This document shows positions 15,971 through 24,631 of a DNA stretch of 64,000 bases, piece after piece. Below the pieces are notes generated by a model. It worked only from the letters and a program-made list of their open reading frames with translations. It made no database searches and was not told the origin of the DNA. The DNA comes from Enterobacter sp. ENT03 (GTDB lineage Bacteria; Pseudomonadota; Gammaproteobacteria; Enterobacterales; Enterobacteriaceae): assembly GCF_019218745.1 (NCBI RefSeq), contig NZ_JAHUXA010000003.1:105062-169061 (forward strand), given 5' to 3'. Both the position numbers and the translations under genes were made by a program. Every line of letters begins with the position of its first letter. The first letter of the stretch is position 1.

Positions 15971-16303
15971 ATGCAGGCCGGAAAGCTTAACAGGCGCGTC
16001 ATGCTCCAGAAGCCCGTGAAAACACAAAGTCCTGTCACTGGGTCCGTCACCAGTGGCTGGGCTGATGTCACCGAATTGTGGGCCAGTGTTGTTGATTTAT
16101 CTGCGCGCGATTTTGTGGCCGCGCAGGCCGCACAAAGTGAGGTGACTACACGGATCACCATTCGCTGGCGGGAGGATGTCACAGATAAACACCGCATTGT
16201 TCACCGGGGGCGCATCTACAACATTCATGGCGTACTCGAGGACGACAAAAGCGGCCGGGAATACCTGACGCTGCCGTGTTCGCGGGGGGTTAACGATGGC
16301 TGA
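15971..16303 (+). CDS. Head closure protein (gp7 / SPP1 gp16 family)
   Basis: 110 residues. The opening MQAGKLNRRVMLQKPVKTQ and the TRITIRWREDVTDKHRIVH and RIYNIHGVLED segments are typical of the phage head-closure or head-tail adaptor family (PF05521). It seals the filled head and makes the tail docking surface. It overlaps the gp10-type gene by eight bases. Confidence 0.88.
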   Translation: MQAGKLNRRVMLQKPVKTQSPVTGSVTSGWADVTELWASVVDLSARDFVAAQAAQSEVTTRITIRWREDVTDKHRIVHRGRIYNIHGVLEDDKSGREYLTLPCSRGVNDG

Positions 16304-16781
16304 TGGTATTGACTTCAGCATTACCGGGCTTGAATCCCTGCTCGGGAAACTTGATGCAGTCAGTGATGATCTGCGGCGTAAAGGTGGCCGGGCGGCGCTG
16401 CGGCGCGCAGGCAACGTAATTGTCGAAAAAGCCAAAGAGAATGCCAGCCGTATTGATGATCCGGTAACCGGGCGCAGCATTGCCGCAAACGTGACGCAGC
16501 GCTGGAATGGTCGCCTGTTCCGGCGCACCGGCGATCTGGGCTTCAGGATCGGCGTGCAGCATGGCGCCGTACTTAAAAATCACCCTGATCTGAGCGAGAA
16601 CGCCCCGACGCCGCACTGGCGACTGATTGAGTTCGGTACCGAAAAGATGCGTGCTCAGCCTTTTATGCGCCCGGCAGCTGAAAGCAACCTTAATGAAGTG
16701 ACAGACACCTTTGCCACTGAATACGAAAAGGCGCTCGACCGGGCAATCAGGCGCGCGCAGAAAAAAGGAGTTCCACCATGA
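16296..16781 (+). CDS. Tail completion protein (HK97 gp10 family)
   Basis: 161 residues, with GLESLLGKLDAVSDDLRRKGGR, ALRRAGNVIVEKAKENA and the late PHWRLIEFGTEKMRAQPFMRPA block that marks the HK97-gp10-like family. It belongs to the neck and tail completion set. It overlaps both neighbours (ATGA type) in the head-to-tail joining gene block. Confidence 0.88.
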   Translation: MADGIDFSITGLESLLGKLDAVSDDLRRKGGRAALRRAGNVIVEKAKENASRIDDPVTGRSIAANVTQRWNGRLFRRTGDLGFRIGVQHGAVLKNHPDLSENAPTPHWRLIEFGTEKMRAQPFMRPAAESNLNEVTDTFATEYEKALDRAIRRAQKKGVPP

Positions 16782-17143
16782 TCGCGCCCGTATTCGCCGT
16801 TTGCGCTGCCAGTCCGCGCGTCAGGGCATTGTTGGGCGCTGATCCGTTACGTGTGTATCCATTCGGCATGCAGGACGACGCCCCCGTTTATCCTTATGCG
16901 GTCTGGCAGAACGTCACCGGCTCCCCTGAGAACTACCTGGCGCAGCGGCCTGATGCTGACGCATTCACGTTGCAGGTGGATGCCTATGCCGACACGGTGG
17001 ATGAGGTGATCGCCGTCGCCGCTGCGCTGCGTGATGCCATAGAGCCGCACGCATACATCACGCGCTGGGGCGGGCAGGAGAAAGACCCCGAAACAAAACG
17101 CTACCGCTATTCCTTCGACGTTGACTGGATAGTTCCGCGATAA
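16778..17143 (+). CDS. Tail terminator protein (DUF3168 / gp11 type)
   Basis: 121 residues with the DUF3168 pattern: VRALLGADPLRVYPFGMQDD near the start, PYAVWQNVTGSPENYLAQRPD in the middle, and VDWIVPR at the end. Members form a hexamer capping the tail tube and setting its joint with the head. An intrinsic-type hairpin follows it before the tube gene. Confidence 0.85.
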   Translation: MIAPVFAVCAASPRVRALLGADPLRVYPFGMQDDAPVYPYAVWQNVTGSPENYLAQRPDADAFTLQVDAYADTVDEVIAVAAALRDAIEPHAYITRWGGQEKDPETKRYRYSFDVDWIVPR

Positions 17144-17162
17144 CCATTCCCGCTTTAACCTG

Positions 17163-17184
17163 CCGGCCCTGAGCCGGTTTTTTT
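17163..17184 (+). terminator. Terminator-like hairpin before tail tube gene
   Basis: Stem CCGGC / GCCGG with loop CCTGA and seven T (17178-17184). It lies between the tail terminator gene and the ribosome site of the tube gene. As with the portal hairpin, late antitermination would pass it. Confidence 0.65.
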
Positions 17185-17201
17185 ATGACCGGAGATAACC
17201 C

Positions 17202-17705
17202 ATGTCTGTATTAACGCAAGGCACGCAGCTCTTTGTGCTTACTAAAGGCGCAGTGAGTGAAGTCGAATGCATCACCGCTTTTTCACCTGGCAGCAACCCT
17301 GCCGATCAGATCGAAGACACCTGTCTTTCTGAAAAGAACGATCGCACGTACAAGCGCGGTCTGCGCACGCCTGGCCAGGCTTCACTAACGCTTAATGCCG
17401 ATCCTAAAAACGCCAGTCACATCATGCTCTACAACCTGTCCATTTCTGATGATGAAGAAGACCAGGAACTGACATTTGCGATCGGCTGGTCTGACGGGGA
17501 ATCTTCGCCGACGGCGGCGGCATCCGGCACCGCCGGGGCGGTTGATGGTCTGGTTCTGCCGGACGATCGCACCTGGTTTGTGTTCAAGGGCTACGTAAGC
17601 GACTTCCCGTTTGATTTTGCAGCCAATACGGTTGTCTCCACTTCTGCCTCTATCCAGCGTTCCGGCTCTGCCGTATGGATCCCGAAAGTACAGGCAGGCA
17701 GCTGA
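17202..17705 (+). CDS. Major tail tube protein
   Basis: 167 residues, acidic and beta-rich, of the siphoviral tail tube family: [21 protein letters not shown] start, [20 protein letters not shown], and a [20 protein letters not shown] end. It polymerises around the tape measure protein to form the flexible tail. GGAG stands before ATG 17202. Position between terminator and chaperone genes agrees. Confidence 0.92.
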   Translation: MSVLTQGTQLFVLTKGAVSEVECITAFSPGSNPADQIEDTCLSEKNDRTYKRGLRTPGQASLTLNADPKNASHIMLYNLSISDDEEDQELTFAIGWSDGESSPTAAASGTAGAVDGLVLPDDRTWFVFKGYVSDFPFDFAANTVVSTSASIQRSGSAVWIPKVQAGS

Positions 17706-17755
17706 TAACCGGCGGGCATGCGTCCCGCCAGGTTTCACATTTAACAGGATAAGAT

Positions 17756-18163
17756 ATGAAACTCAGTATTGATTCACTGAAACAGGCGGGTGCGTTTACC
17801 GGCCGCCCGGTAGAAAAAGAGATCACATGGACGCAGGGAGATCAGGATTTTACCGCAACAGTTTATATCCGCCCGCTGGGTTACCACACCGCCATGACCG
17901 ACGTGATGGCGGCTAACGGGCGTCTTGATGGTGTGGCCGGGCGCATCGCTGCATCAATCTGTGACGAAGAAGGTAAGCCGGTATTCACTCCGGCGGATAT
18001 TACTGGCGAAGCAGACCCGGAGCGCGGCGCGCTGGACGGTGCGCTGACTATTGCTCTGCTGGTGGCCATCCAGGAAGTTAACGATCTGGGAAAGCCGACC
18101 TCACCGGCGAAGACGAAATCTGGTGCGAGCTCGTCCTCAACGGGATCGGCGGACGAACAATAG
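17756..18163 (+). CDS. Tail assembly chaperone G
   Basis: 135 residues, the G-type half of the siphoviral chaperone. It begins MKLSIDSLKQAGAFTGRPVE and ends in a serine-rich tail (SGASSSSTGSADEQ) that is only made when ribosomes do not shift frame. It coats the tape measure protein before tube assembly and is absent from the finished particle. AGGATAAG precedes the start at 17756. Confidence 0.9.
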   Translation: MKLSIDSLKQAGAFTGRPVEKEITWTQGDQDFTATVYIRPLGYHTAMTDVMAANGRLDGVAGRIAASICDEEGKPVFTPADITGEADPERGALDGALTIALLVAIQEVNDLGKPTSPAKTKSGASSSSTGSADEQ

Positions 18164-18399
18164 CGGAGGCGCGGGAGCAATTGAGCTTCCGTGAGTTTCA
18201 GATGTGGGTGAAGTACCGCCACCAGTATGGCAACCTGAACCCGATGATGCGAATGGAATGGGGCGCAGCGCTGGTCGCCTCCGTGCTCGCTAACGTTAAC
18301 CGGGGTAAAGATGATCCGCCGTTTCGTATAAGCGATTTTGCACCTCACATCGGTGAGCCCGCGGTTTCTCTGGAAGATGCTATGAAGACCTGGATTTAA
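17756..18399 (+). CDS. Tail assembly chaperone GT, -1 frameshift product
   Basis: Ribosomes shifting back one base at GGGAAAG (18088-18094) join the first 113 codons of G to 101 codons of the overlapping T frame, giving about 214 residues. The T part (ADLTGEDEIWCELVLNGIGG, then REQLSFREFQMWVKYRHQYG) has no start of its own near the junction and is conserved in type with lambda T. GT recruits tube subunits to the tape measure. G and GT levels must keep a set ratio, fixed by the slip rate. Confidence 0.9.
18088..18094 (+). promoter_or_regulatory. Programmed -1 ribosomal frameshift site GGGAAAG
   Basis: The heptamer is phased as G GGA AAG in the G frame (codons GGA, AAG at 18089-18094) and is the same slippery sequence as in lambda G-T. 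After the slip the next codon is GCC at 18094-18096, which opens the T frame to 18399. Confidence 0.92.
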
Positions 18400-18412
18400 C
18401 ATTATCATGGTT

Positions 18413-18439
18413 TTGTCATTCCGCTATTCCTGCTACCCT
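18413..18439 (+). promoter_or_regulatory. Possible promoter of membrane-protein moron
   Basis: TTGTCA (18413-18418) and TACCCT (18434-18439) with a 15-base spacer lie just after the T stop and 28 bases before ATG 18467. The spacer is short, so strength is doubtful, but the site and the closing terminator give the moron its own unit. Confidence 0.4.
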
Positions 18440-18466
18440 TTTAAAAAACATCTTAGAGGGCACGAA

Positions 18467-18934
18467 ATGAAAAACGCTGGATGGCTATTGTCAATAAGCG
18501 GAGTGATCTTGGCATTGTACGCTTTATTCTTTATGGACGTAAGTGTTCCAGTAGGTGATGGTACACGCGTAAATAACATTGGCTTGCTGGCGCAACAGCA
18601 AAATCTAATAGTGATAGCTGGAGTGTTATTTATAGCGGGTGTTTTGATTTCTGCTTTGAAAAAGAGAAAAGATGTTCCTGATATAGATTATTCTCAAATC
18701 AACAATATTACTGGTGAATTCTTCTTGCAAGAGGCTGGGGATGGTCAACATCTTGATTTAAATTCAATAGATAAATTATCTTTAATGCTATTGAAAAAAC
18801 ATGGAAGAAGCAGTGTTAATGAAATACTGTTCATGAACGGCCCAACGTTAGATAGGATGGAGGGCAACCTACCGGAAAATTTACGCAAAGAGTTTCGTCG
18901 TAAATTAATGGAAAGACTTAAAGAAAATAGTTAA
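18467..18934 (+). CDS. Two-helix membrane protein, moron in tail operon
   Basis: 155 residues from ATG 18467 with AGAGGG at 18455-18460. Two membrane helices (about 4-22 and 46-64) frame a short outer loop (MDVSVPVGDGTRVNNIG), followed by a 90-residue cytoplasmic part rich in charge. AT-rich, placed between the chaperone and tape measure genes, where lambda has nothing, with its own terminator. Similar small membrane proteins occur in other prophages and enteric chromosomes, but the function is unknown; superinfection control or lysogenic conversion is possible. Confidence 0.7.
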   Translation: MKNAGWLLSISGVILALYALFFMDVSVPVGDGTRVNNIGLLAQQQNLIVIAGVLFIAGVLISALKKRKDVPDIDYSQINNITGEFFLQEAGDGQHLDLNSIDKLSLMLLKKHGRSSVNEILFMNGPTLDRMEGNLPENLRKEFRRKLMERLKENS

Positions 18935-18938
18935 ATAG

Positions 18939-18960
18939 AACCCGCTAAGGCGGGTTTATT
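18939..18960 (+). terminator. Terminator closing the membrane-protein moron
   Basis: Perfect stem AACCCGC / GCGGGTT with loop TAAG and TATTATT after it. It follows the stop of the 155-residue gene by four bases. Confidence 0.75.
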
Positions 18961-18975
18961 ATTCTTGGAGCAAGC

Positions 18976-21432
18976 ATGGCTGGTAAATCACTTGGAACTT
19001 TGACGATCGATCTCGTAGCAAAAGTTGGTGGTTTTGTTGCTGGCATGGACAAGGCGGAGCGTTCTTCATCAAAGTGGAGAAAACAGGTTGAGCAGGATGT
19101 TAAGGCTGCTGGATCTTCCATTGCTACATTAGGTGCAGCAACAGCAACAGCTGCTATTGGAGTTGGAGCGGCAGGGATTGCTTTATTAAAATCAACGTCT
19201 GAGCAAATTACTGAAACTGATCGATGGGCTAAATCCCTTCGCATTTCAACTCAAGAATTATTGGCTTGGCAATTTGCCGCCGAAAAAGCCGGAGTGTCGG
19301 GCGATAACATGGCCGATATTTTCAAGGACATTGGTGATAAAATTGGTGATGCTGTTCTTAATAAATCAGGCGAAGCTGTAGACGCACTTAATGCTTTAGG
19401 GCTATCAGCGGAAAGGCTATCAAAGGCAGCTCCAGACGAGCAACTTTTGGCTATAGGTGAAGCCCTAAGTAAGGTAGGAACAAACGCCGAAAAGACAACT
19501 ATTCTTGAGAGTTTAGGGAATGACTTGTCGAAGTTGCTGCCCTTATTTGATAACAATAATGAAAAACTTAAAGCGTTTATTCAGCAAGCTAAAGATTATG
19601 GTGTTGCGCCCAAACCAGAATCAATCAATGACTTGATTAAAGTAAATGAGGTTTTTCAAGACATAGAATCGCAAGTTAAAGGACTAAAGATTGAAATTGC
19701 CAGTGGCTTGGCTAAAGTCGATCTCTCTGGTTTAAGTAACTCTCTTGATAAAATAAAATCCACTTTTACCGATCCAAAAGTATTACAAGGATTAGTGTCC
19801 CTTGTTAGTGAAATAGCAGAGTTGGCGGGACTCATGGCGAAAGCTGCTGCCGAGACGGGAAAGTTAGCTGCCTATTCTTCTAACCGCATTGCGGCGCTCG
19901 GAGGCAATGTTGATCTAACGAATATTGATCAGATAAACGAACGTATAAGCTACCTCCAAAATAATTTATCTAACAGGAAAGGCATTTACTCACAAGGTGA
20001 ATCATTTTTTTCTTGGTTAACCGGGGGTGATGATAGCGTTGCAACACTAAATGATGAGGTTAAAAAGCTCGTAGCGCAGCGAGAAAAACTAATCCAGCAG
20101 AATAATAAAGTCAATGCGCCACCAACTGGTAAAGCGACCGTGGTTGATGGCAAATCATTTGCACTTGGGAATAATGAAACAAACGGCAAAACAACCCCTG
20201 ATGCTGGTGCTAAAAAACTCGAAAACGCATTCAAAGTCACAGAGCTGAGTTACCTTCGCCAGATTTCGCTGATCGACACAACCGGCAAAAAATCAGCCGA
20301 AGTGACCGAGCGGCAGAAGCTTCAGTTCGACATCGCCGATGGCAAACTGTCCGGGCTTAACGACACGCAGCGCCAGCGCCTTGAACTTCTGGCAACAGAA
20401 GTTGATCGCCTGAATGGAGTGAAGAAGGCCAATGAGGAAAACCTGAAGGTCGCTGAATATGTGGCTAATCTTCAGCGAGAAAATGCTAACTCTGCAGCCT
20501 CGTTAAATGCGGATATTATTGGAGCTGGGCAGGGCGACAAAGTGCGGGAGCGCCTGCGAGAACGGCTGGATGTGGAGCGTGAGTTCAACGAAAAGCGGGC
20601 CGATCTTCAGCAGCGTTACCAGAGTGGGGACATTAAAAGCCAGGCAGAATACGATCGCTATACCGCCGAGCTTGAAAAGGCGCTTTCACAGCGGCTGGAA
20701 GGATATGAAGGCTACTACCAGCAGATTGATCGGCTTAATACAGACTGGGTAACCGGCGCGCGTGACGGATTGGCTAACTGGGTTGATGACTCCACAAATT
20801 ATGCTTCACTGGCTGCAGGCGCCATGCAAAGCGCTATGTCCGGGATCAGCAGCAATATTGTCGACATGCTTAACGACAACAAGGCCAGCTGGAAAGACTG
20901 GGGTGTCAGTGTGCTCAAGGTGATTGAGCAGGTAATGGTTAACATGGCAGTAGCCAGTGCTGTTAGCTCAATTGGCTCCCTGTTCAGTTTCGGGGCTTCA
21001 TCTGCCAGCTCGACTCCCTCAGGAGCATACAACTCAGCCGCGGCGGGAATTAAGCTCAATGCTAAAGGTGGCGTTTATGAATCAACAGATCTCAGCAAGT
21101 TCAGTAATAGCATCGTAAGCAGCCCGACCATGTTTGCGTTCGCCAAAGGTGCTGGTCTGATGGGCGAGGCCGGGCCGGAGGCTATCATGCCACTTACCCG
21201 TGCATCTGATGGATCGCTCGGCGTCCGGGCTCTGGGCGCAGTGGGTGGTGGTGGCACGATGTTCAACATTAATGCCCCTGTCTCTATCACCCAGGGTGAT
21301 TCGCGTGACGAGGTGAATAACGCAAGCACAGCCAGCACCGCCAGACAGCTTGAAGGTATTGTGCAGAAGACCCTGACTGATCGCCTGCGAAAAGAAATAT
21401 CGCCAGGCGGTATCCTTTATCGCCGGACGTGA
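18976..21432 (+). CDS. Tail tape measure protein
   Basis: 818 residues. N-terminus LGTLTIDLVAKVGGFVAGMDKAE is the phage lambda-related tape measure start; a glycine/alanine-rich hydrophobic stretch (about 48-75) and the C-terminal ISSNIVDMLNDNKASWKDWG with GEAGPEAIMPLTR are family marks. It sets tail length and leaves with the DNA. Base use changes near 20,230: the first 420 codons are AT-rich, the rest GC-normal, which suggests that two ancestral genes were joined by recombination. Confidence 0.92.
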   Translation: MAGKSLGTLTIDLVAKVGGFVAGMDKAERSSSKWRKQVEQDVKAAGSSIATLGAATATAAIGVGAAGIALLKSTSEQITETDRWAKSLRISTQELLAWQFAAEKAGVSGDNMADIFKDIGDKIGDAVLNKSGEAVDALNALGLSAERLSKAAPDEQLLAIGEALSKVGTNAEKTTILESLGNDLSKLLPLFDNNNEKLKAFIQQAKDYGVAPKPESINDLIKVNEVFQDIESQVKGLKIEIASGLAKVDLSGLSNSLDKIKSTFTDPKVLQGLVSLVSEIAELAGLMAKAAAETGKLAAYSSNRIAALGGNVDLTNIDQINERISYLQNNLSNRKGIYSQGESFFSWLTGGDDSVATLNDEVKKLVAQREKLIQQNNKVNAPPTGKATVVDGKSFALGNNETNGKTTPDAGAKKLENAFKVTELSYLRQISLIDTTGKKSAEVTERQKLQFDIADGKLSGLNDTQRQRLELLATEVDRLNGVKKANEENLKVAEYVANLQRENANSAASLNADIIGAGQGDKVRERLRERLDVEREFNEKRADLQQRYQSGDIKSQAEYDRYTAELEKALSQRLEGYEGYYQQIDRLNTDWVTGARDGLANWVDDSTNYASLAAGAMQSAMSGISSNIVDMLNDNKASWKDWGVSVLKVIEQVMVNMAVASAVSSIGSLFSFGASSASSTPSGAYNSAAAGIKLNAKGGVYESTDLSKFSNSIVSSPTMFAFAKGAGLMGEAGPEAIMPLTRASDGSLGVRALGAVGGGGTMFNINAPVSITQGDSRDEVNNASTASTARQLEGIVQKTLTDRLRKEISPGGILYRRT

Positions 21433-21457
21433 TATTCCGGTTCATTTCGGAAAACAT

Positions 21458-21799
21458 ATGGCAATCGATACGTTTACCTGGTGCGTCCGCACCGATGCAA
21501 GTGGCACAACCAATGTGGCCACGTTGCAGGCGCAATTTGGTGATGGCTATAAACAGGTTGCCAGCGCCGGAATTAATACGGCTGCCGAGACATGGAATTT
21601 GACGTGTAGCGGAAAATTATCTGCCATGAAGCCGGTGCGGGAGTTTCTCCTGAACCATGTCACGAAATCTTTCTGGTGGGTGAATCCATGGGGGGAGAAA
21701 AAACTCTATCGGGTAAAAGCCGATTCTGTCAGTCCCACATTCCCGAACGGTGGTTTTGTTGAAATATCGTTTGTGTTTGAGCAGGCCTTCGCGCCGTAA
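21458..21799 (+). CDS. Minor tail protein M
   Basis: 113 residues with the gpM pattern: DTFTWCVRTDASGTTNVATL, QFGDGYKQVASAGIN, a WWVNPWGEKKLYRV core and a C-terminal FVFEQAFAP. It belongs to the distal tail complex joining the tube to the tip. In lambda M is followed directly by L; here a reverse-strand unit is inserted between them. Confidence 0.92.
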   Translation: MAIDTFTWCVRTDASGTTNVATLQAQFGDGYKQVASAGINTAAETWNLTCSGKLSAMKPVREFLLNHVTKSFWWVNPWGEKKLYRVKADSVSPTFPNGGFVEISFVFEQAFAP

Positions 21800-21835
21800 A
21801 TCAGGCAGCCGAAAAATGGCTGCCGCTTAATAAGG

Positions 21836-22384
21836 CTACTCGGCGGGCTTGAATTTAGCCGGGTAATATTCTGTCAGAAAATAAGAGAGGTGATCAAATG
21901 CCCACTTCAGACCGTCCTGCTCGCGCTCCCGGAACGTCACGTTTACTTGTGAGTAAGATTCACCGTAGATTTCAAGAGGAGATGAAAGCCAAAGGAGAAT
22001 GCCCTGAACATATTGAATGGCCCGCAGGCGGGTTTCCTCATCCGGTATGGCCTGTGAAAGATAGGAATAATATTGATCATCAAGATTAATCAAATCCTCC
22101 TTTATTGCCTCTGTAGTATCTGGCCGACACGTAAAATCTACATAGCCATATAAACTGTCATTTATGTAGCCGATTGCGCACCCCAGAGTCATGAATAGAC
22201 CTGATGTCTTATTTACGCATTTAGTAAATTCTTTAAACCATGGGTAATCTGTAATCTCATGGATGTCGTTAATTTTTTCAGGGAACTGAATCAGATCAAA
22301 ACCACCATTATTGATGTCACCGTTCTCTCTTATATCTCTCCGGTAAGGGAAACGGATGAAATTGACGCGCTCTACCTTATCCAT
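21836..22384 (-). CDS. Unknown protein on reverse strand between M and L
   Basis: 182 residues from ATG 22384; the frame is open eight codons further to a TTG. AT-rich, acidic, no signal or membrane segment, and no family recognised. Mixed helix and strand pattern with aromatic-rich segments (DDQYYSYLSQAIPDEETRLR, TEYYPAKF). The start overlaps the end of a 33-codon frame (ATGGATAA), suggesting coupled translation. Transcribed against the late operon, it is probably expressed in the lysogen and is a moron. Confidence 0.6.
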   Translation of the reverse strand: MDKVERVNFIRFPYRRDIRENGDINNGGFDLIQFPEKINDIHEITDYPWFKEFTKCVNKTSGLFMTLGCAIGYINDSLYGYVDFTCRPDTTEAIKEDLINLDDQYYSYLSQAIPDEETRLRAIQYVQGILLWLSSPLEIYGESYSQVNVTFREREQDGLKWAFDHLSYFLTEYYPAKFKPAE

Positions 22385-22478
22385 TTTTAGCTTTAAATTG
22401 CTGTGCAAGGGTAATCAGCCATTCCTCATTTGCTGAATGCACCCATGCGGCTACATGGGCGAGCTGAATAACCAACAT
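22377..22478 (-). CDS. 33-codon leader ORF coupled to the reverse moron
   Basis: Short open frame MLVIQLAHVAAWVHSANEEW and 13 further residues, ending in a TAA that lies inside the first codons of the 182-residue gene. The ribosome site is weak. It could be a leader peptide, a small partner protein, or the 3' remnant of a larger gene cut by recombination. No family recognised. Confidence 0.35.
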   Translation of the reverse strand: MLVIQLAHVAAWVHSANEEWLITLAQQFKAKNG

Positions 22479-22484
22479 ACGCGG

Positions 22485-22505
22485 GGATGTTACTTAGCAA
22501 CATCC
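22485..22505. repeat. 7-bp inverted repeat upstream of the reverse moron
   Basis: GGATGTT and AACATCC separated by ACTTAGC form a perfect palindrome just before the leader ORF on the minus strand. It could be a repressor site or a hairpin in the leader RNA. Confidence 0.5.
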
Positions 22506-22520
22506 TGATATTCGATCAGT

Positions 22521-22543
22521 AGCCACCTCCGGGTGGCTTTTTT
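22521..22543 (+). terminator. Terminator before tail gene L
   Basis: Perfect stem AGCCACC / GGTGGCT with loop TCCG and a T run to 22543, ending about ten bases before ATG of L. As it sits within the late operon, read-through by Q-modified polymerase is needed for L, K, I and J. Confidence 0.75.
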
Positions 22544-22554
22544 ATGGGCCTAAT

Positions 22555-23292
22555 ATGAGTTTCTCAGGTGACATCCAGCAACTGGAGCCGGGCCAGCTTA
22601 TCCGGCTAATTGAGATTGACGGTACCGCTTTTGGCATGGATACCGTGCTGCGCTTTCACGCGCACAACATTGAATCCACAGGCTGGGCTGCATTCGCCGC
22701 TGATAATCTTCCCGCCATCATCTGGCAGGGCCAGCAGTACGATCCGTACCCGTATGAGCTAAAGGGCATGGAGTTGTCCAGCACCGGCGCACAGCCGACG
22801 CCCACGCTATCCGTGTCGAATATCGGTAACTACGTCACCGCGCTGTGTCTGGAATACGACGACATGGTCAAAGCAAAGGTGAAAATACACACCACCCTGG
22901 CGAAATACCTCGATGCAGCAAACTGGACAGCGGGCAACCCGAACGCCAGCCCGGCAGATGAGCGGGTGCAGCTGTTTTACGTCAACGCCAAAACCGCAGA
23001 AACGCGGATGCAGGTGGATTTCGAATTGTGTTCACCCTTCGATGTTCAGAACCTGCAACTACCCACCCGGCAAATTACGCCTGTCTGCACCTGGTGCATG
23101 CGGGGCTGGTACCGAACCGGCAACGGCTGCGATTACGCCGGAAACCGGTATTTCCTGAAAGACGGAACACCAACGAACAATCCGGCGCTGGACGTCTGCG
23201 GTGGCCGGCTGCCTGACTGTGAGGCCAGGTTCGGGGAAGGTAATCCGTTATCGTTCGGCGGATTCCCGGCGGCAAACCTTCAGGGGAAATAA
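22555..23292 (+). CDS. Minor tail protein L (iron-sulfur)
   Basis: 245 residues, full length for gpL. The C-terminal domain has C178 or C181, C192, C215 and C222; the spacings 23 and 7 between the last three equal those of the four cysteines that hold the iron-sulfur cluster of lambda gpL. It is part of the tail tip under the tube. Confidence 0.93.
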   Translation: MSFSGDIQQLEPGQLIRLIEIDGTAFGMDTVLRFHAHNIESTGWAAFAADNLPAIIWQGQQYDPYPYELKGMELSSTGAQPTPTLSVSNIGNYVTALCLEYDDMVKAKVKIHTTLAKYLDAANWTAGNPNASPADERVQLFYVNAKTAETRMQVDFELCSPFDVQNLQLPTRQITPVCTWCMRGWYRTGNGCDYAGNRYFLKDGTPTNNPALDVCGGRLPDCEARFGEGNPLSFGGFPAANLQGK

Positions 23293-23294
23293 GC

Positions 23295-24026
23295 ATGCGC
23301 AAAAAGTTAATGAAAGCCATTGCTGATCATGTAGCAGCGGAATATCCGAATGAAGCGTGTGGCGTCGTGGTGCAGTCCGGACGGGCGCAGAACTACATTC
23401 CGTGTCGCAACATTGCAGAAAATCCGACTGAGTCATTTACCCTGGCACCGGAAGACAAACTGGCGGCGCAGGAGCAGGGCGAAATCATCATGATCGTTCA
23501 CTCGCATCCGGACGTAGTGCAACTGGTGCCGTCGGAGCACGACCGTATCCAGTGCGACTGGTCCGGCGTGGAGTGGGGGATCATGTCATGGCCTGACGGT
23601 GATTTTTGCACGCTCTCGCCAAGAGAAGACCGGGATTACACCGGGCGGCGCTGGGTGCTTGGCTTTGCTGACTGCTGGTTGCTTATTCGTGAGTGGTACC
23701 AGCGTGAGTACGGCATTGCCCTGGGCAATTACTCGGTGCCTTACGAATGGTGGGAGCAGGGCGAAAACCGCTACGACGATAACTGGCAGGCTGAGGGTTT
23801 TGTCGAAGTTGACCCGACGGCTATTCAACCGGGCGACATGATCATGATGCGCGTACAGGCGCAGGTCACCAATCACGCCGCGGTATACCTCGGCGACAAT
23901 CTCATCCTGCATCATATCACCGGGCAACTTTCGGCCCGGGTGCCATACGGAAAATATTACCGCGACCGCACCGTTCGGGTGGTGCGTCATAAGGAGCTGA
24001 TAAATGCTGAAAACATTGATCCTTGA
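23295..24026 (+). CDS. Tail tip assembly protein K (JAMM and NlpC/P60)
   Basis: 243 residues, two enzyme-like domains. Residues 1-110 are a JAMM/MPN fold with HSHPDVVQLVPSEHD (H69, H71, D83). Residues 120-240 are NlpC/P60 with FADCWLLIREWY (C127) and NHAAVYLG (H194). It helps tail tip assembly and may cut peptidoglycan at infection. It overlaps gene I by 23 bases. Confidence 0.93.
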   Translation: MRKKLMKAIADHVAAEYPNEACGVVVQSGRAQNYIPCRNIAENPTESFTLAPEDKLAAQEQGEIIMIVHSHPDVVQLVPSEHDRIQCDWSGVEWGIMSWPDGDFCTLSPREDRDYTGRRWVLGFADCWLLIREWYQREYGIALGNYSVPYEWWEQGENRYDDNWQAEGFVEVDPTAIQPGDMIMMRVQAQVTNHAAVYLGDNLILHHITGQLSARVPYGKYYRDRTVRVVRHKELINAENIDP

Positions 24027-24618
24027 CGGGCGCATGGCGAAGAAATTCGGGCGCGTACACAAATTTGATGTGGTGGATCTGCCGGAAATGCTGCGCGCGA
24101 TGTGCAGCCAGGTGCGGGGCTTTAAGCGCTACCTGTCAGAAGGGCATATGCATGGAATTCGCTTCGCCTTCTTCAACGGTAAGCACAACATCGGCCTTGA
24201 TGAATTCGATATGACTAATGGATCGGAGATGTACCGGATTACGGCTATCACCGAAGGTTCAAAGCGCGGCGGCGTATTGCAGATTGTCATCGGTGCCGTT
24301 GCTCTGGTGGCGGCTTACTTTACCGCAGGCGGCAGCCTTGTCGCACTTGGCATGAGTGCAGCCGCCGCGACGGCGACCACTACGGCATTAACTGGCCTGG
24401 GTCTGAGCATGATGCTGGGCGGTGTGGTTCAGCTGCTCACCCCGCAACCAAAATACAACGTCGGCGCATCTTCCAGCACGGATAACAAACCCAACTACGC
24501 ATTCGGCGCGCCGGTGAACACCGTGGCAATGGGCTACCCCGTACCGGTTTTGTTCGGTGAGCGTGAGATTGGCGGGGCCATTATCAGTGCGGGAATTTTC
24601 TCCAGCGATCAGCAATAA
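24004..24618 (+). CDS. Tail assembly protein I
   Basis: 204 residues. The N-terminal half is a ubiquitin-like fold (LKTLILDGRMAKKFGRVH start), followed by an alanine/glycine-rich hydrophobic stretch (about 97-145) and a C-terminal domain with FGAPVNTVAMGYPVPVLFGE. It matches lambda gpI, needed for tip assembly but not found in mature tails. Confidence 0.92.
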   Translation: MLKTLILDGRMAKKFGRVHKFDVVDLPEMLRAMCSQVRGFKRYLSEGHMHGIRFAFFNGKHNIGLDEFDMTNGSEMYRITAITEGSKRGGVLQIVIGAVALVAAYFTAGGSLVALGMSAAAATATTTALTGLGLSMMLGGVVQLLTPQPKYNVGASSSTDNKPNYAFGAPVNTVAMGYPVPVLFGEREIGGAIISAGIFSSDQQ

Positions 24619-24631
24619 CAACAGGTGAGAT

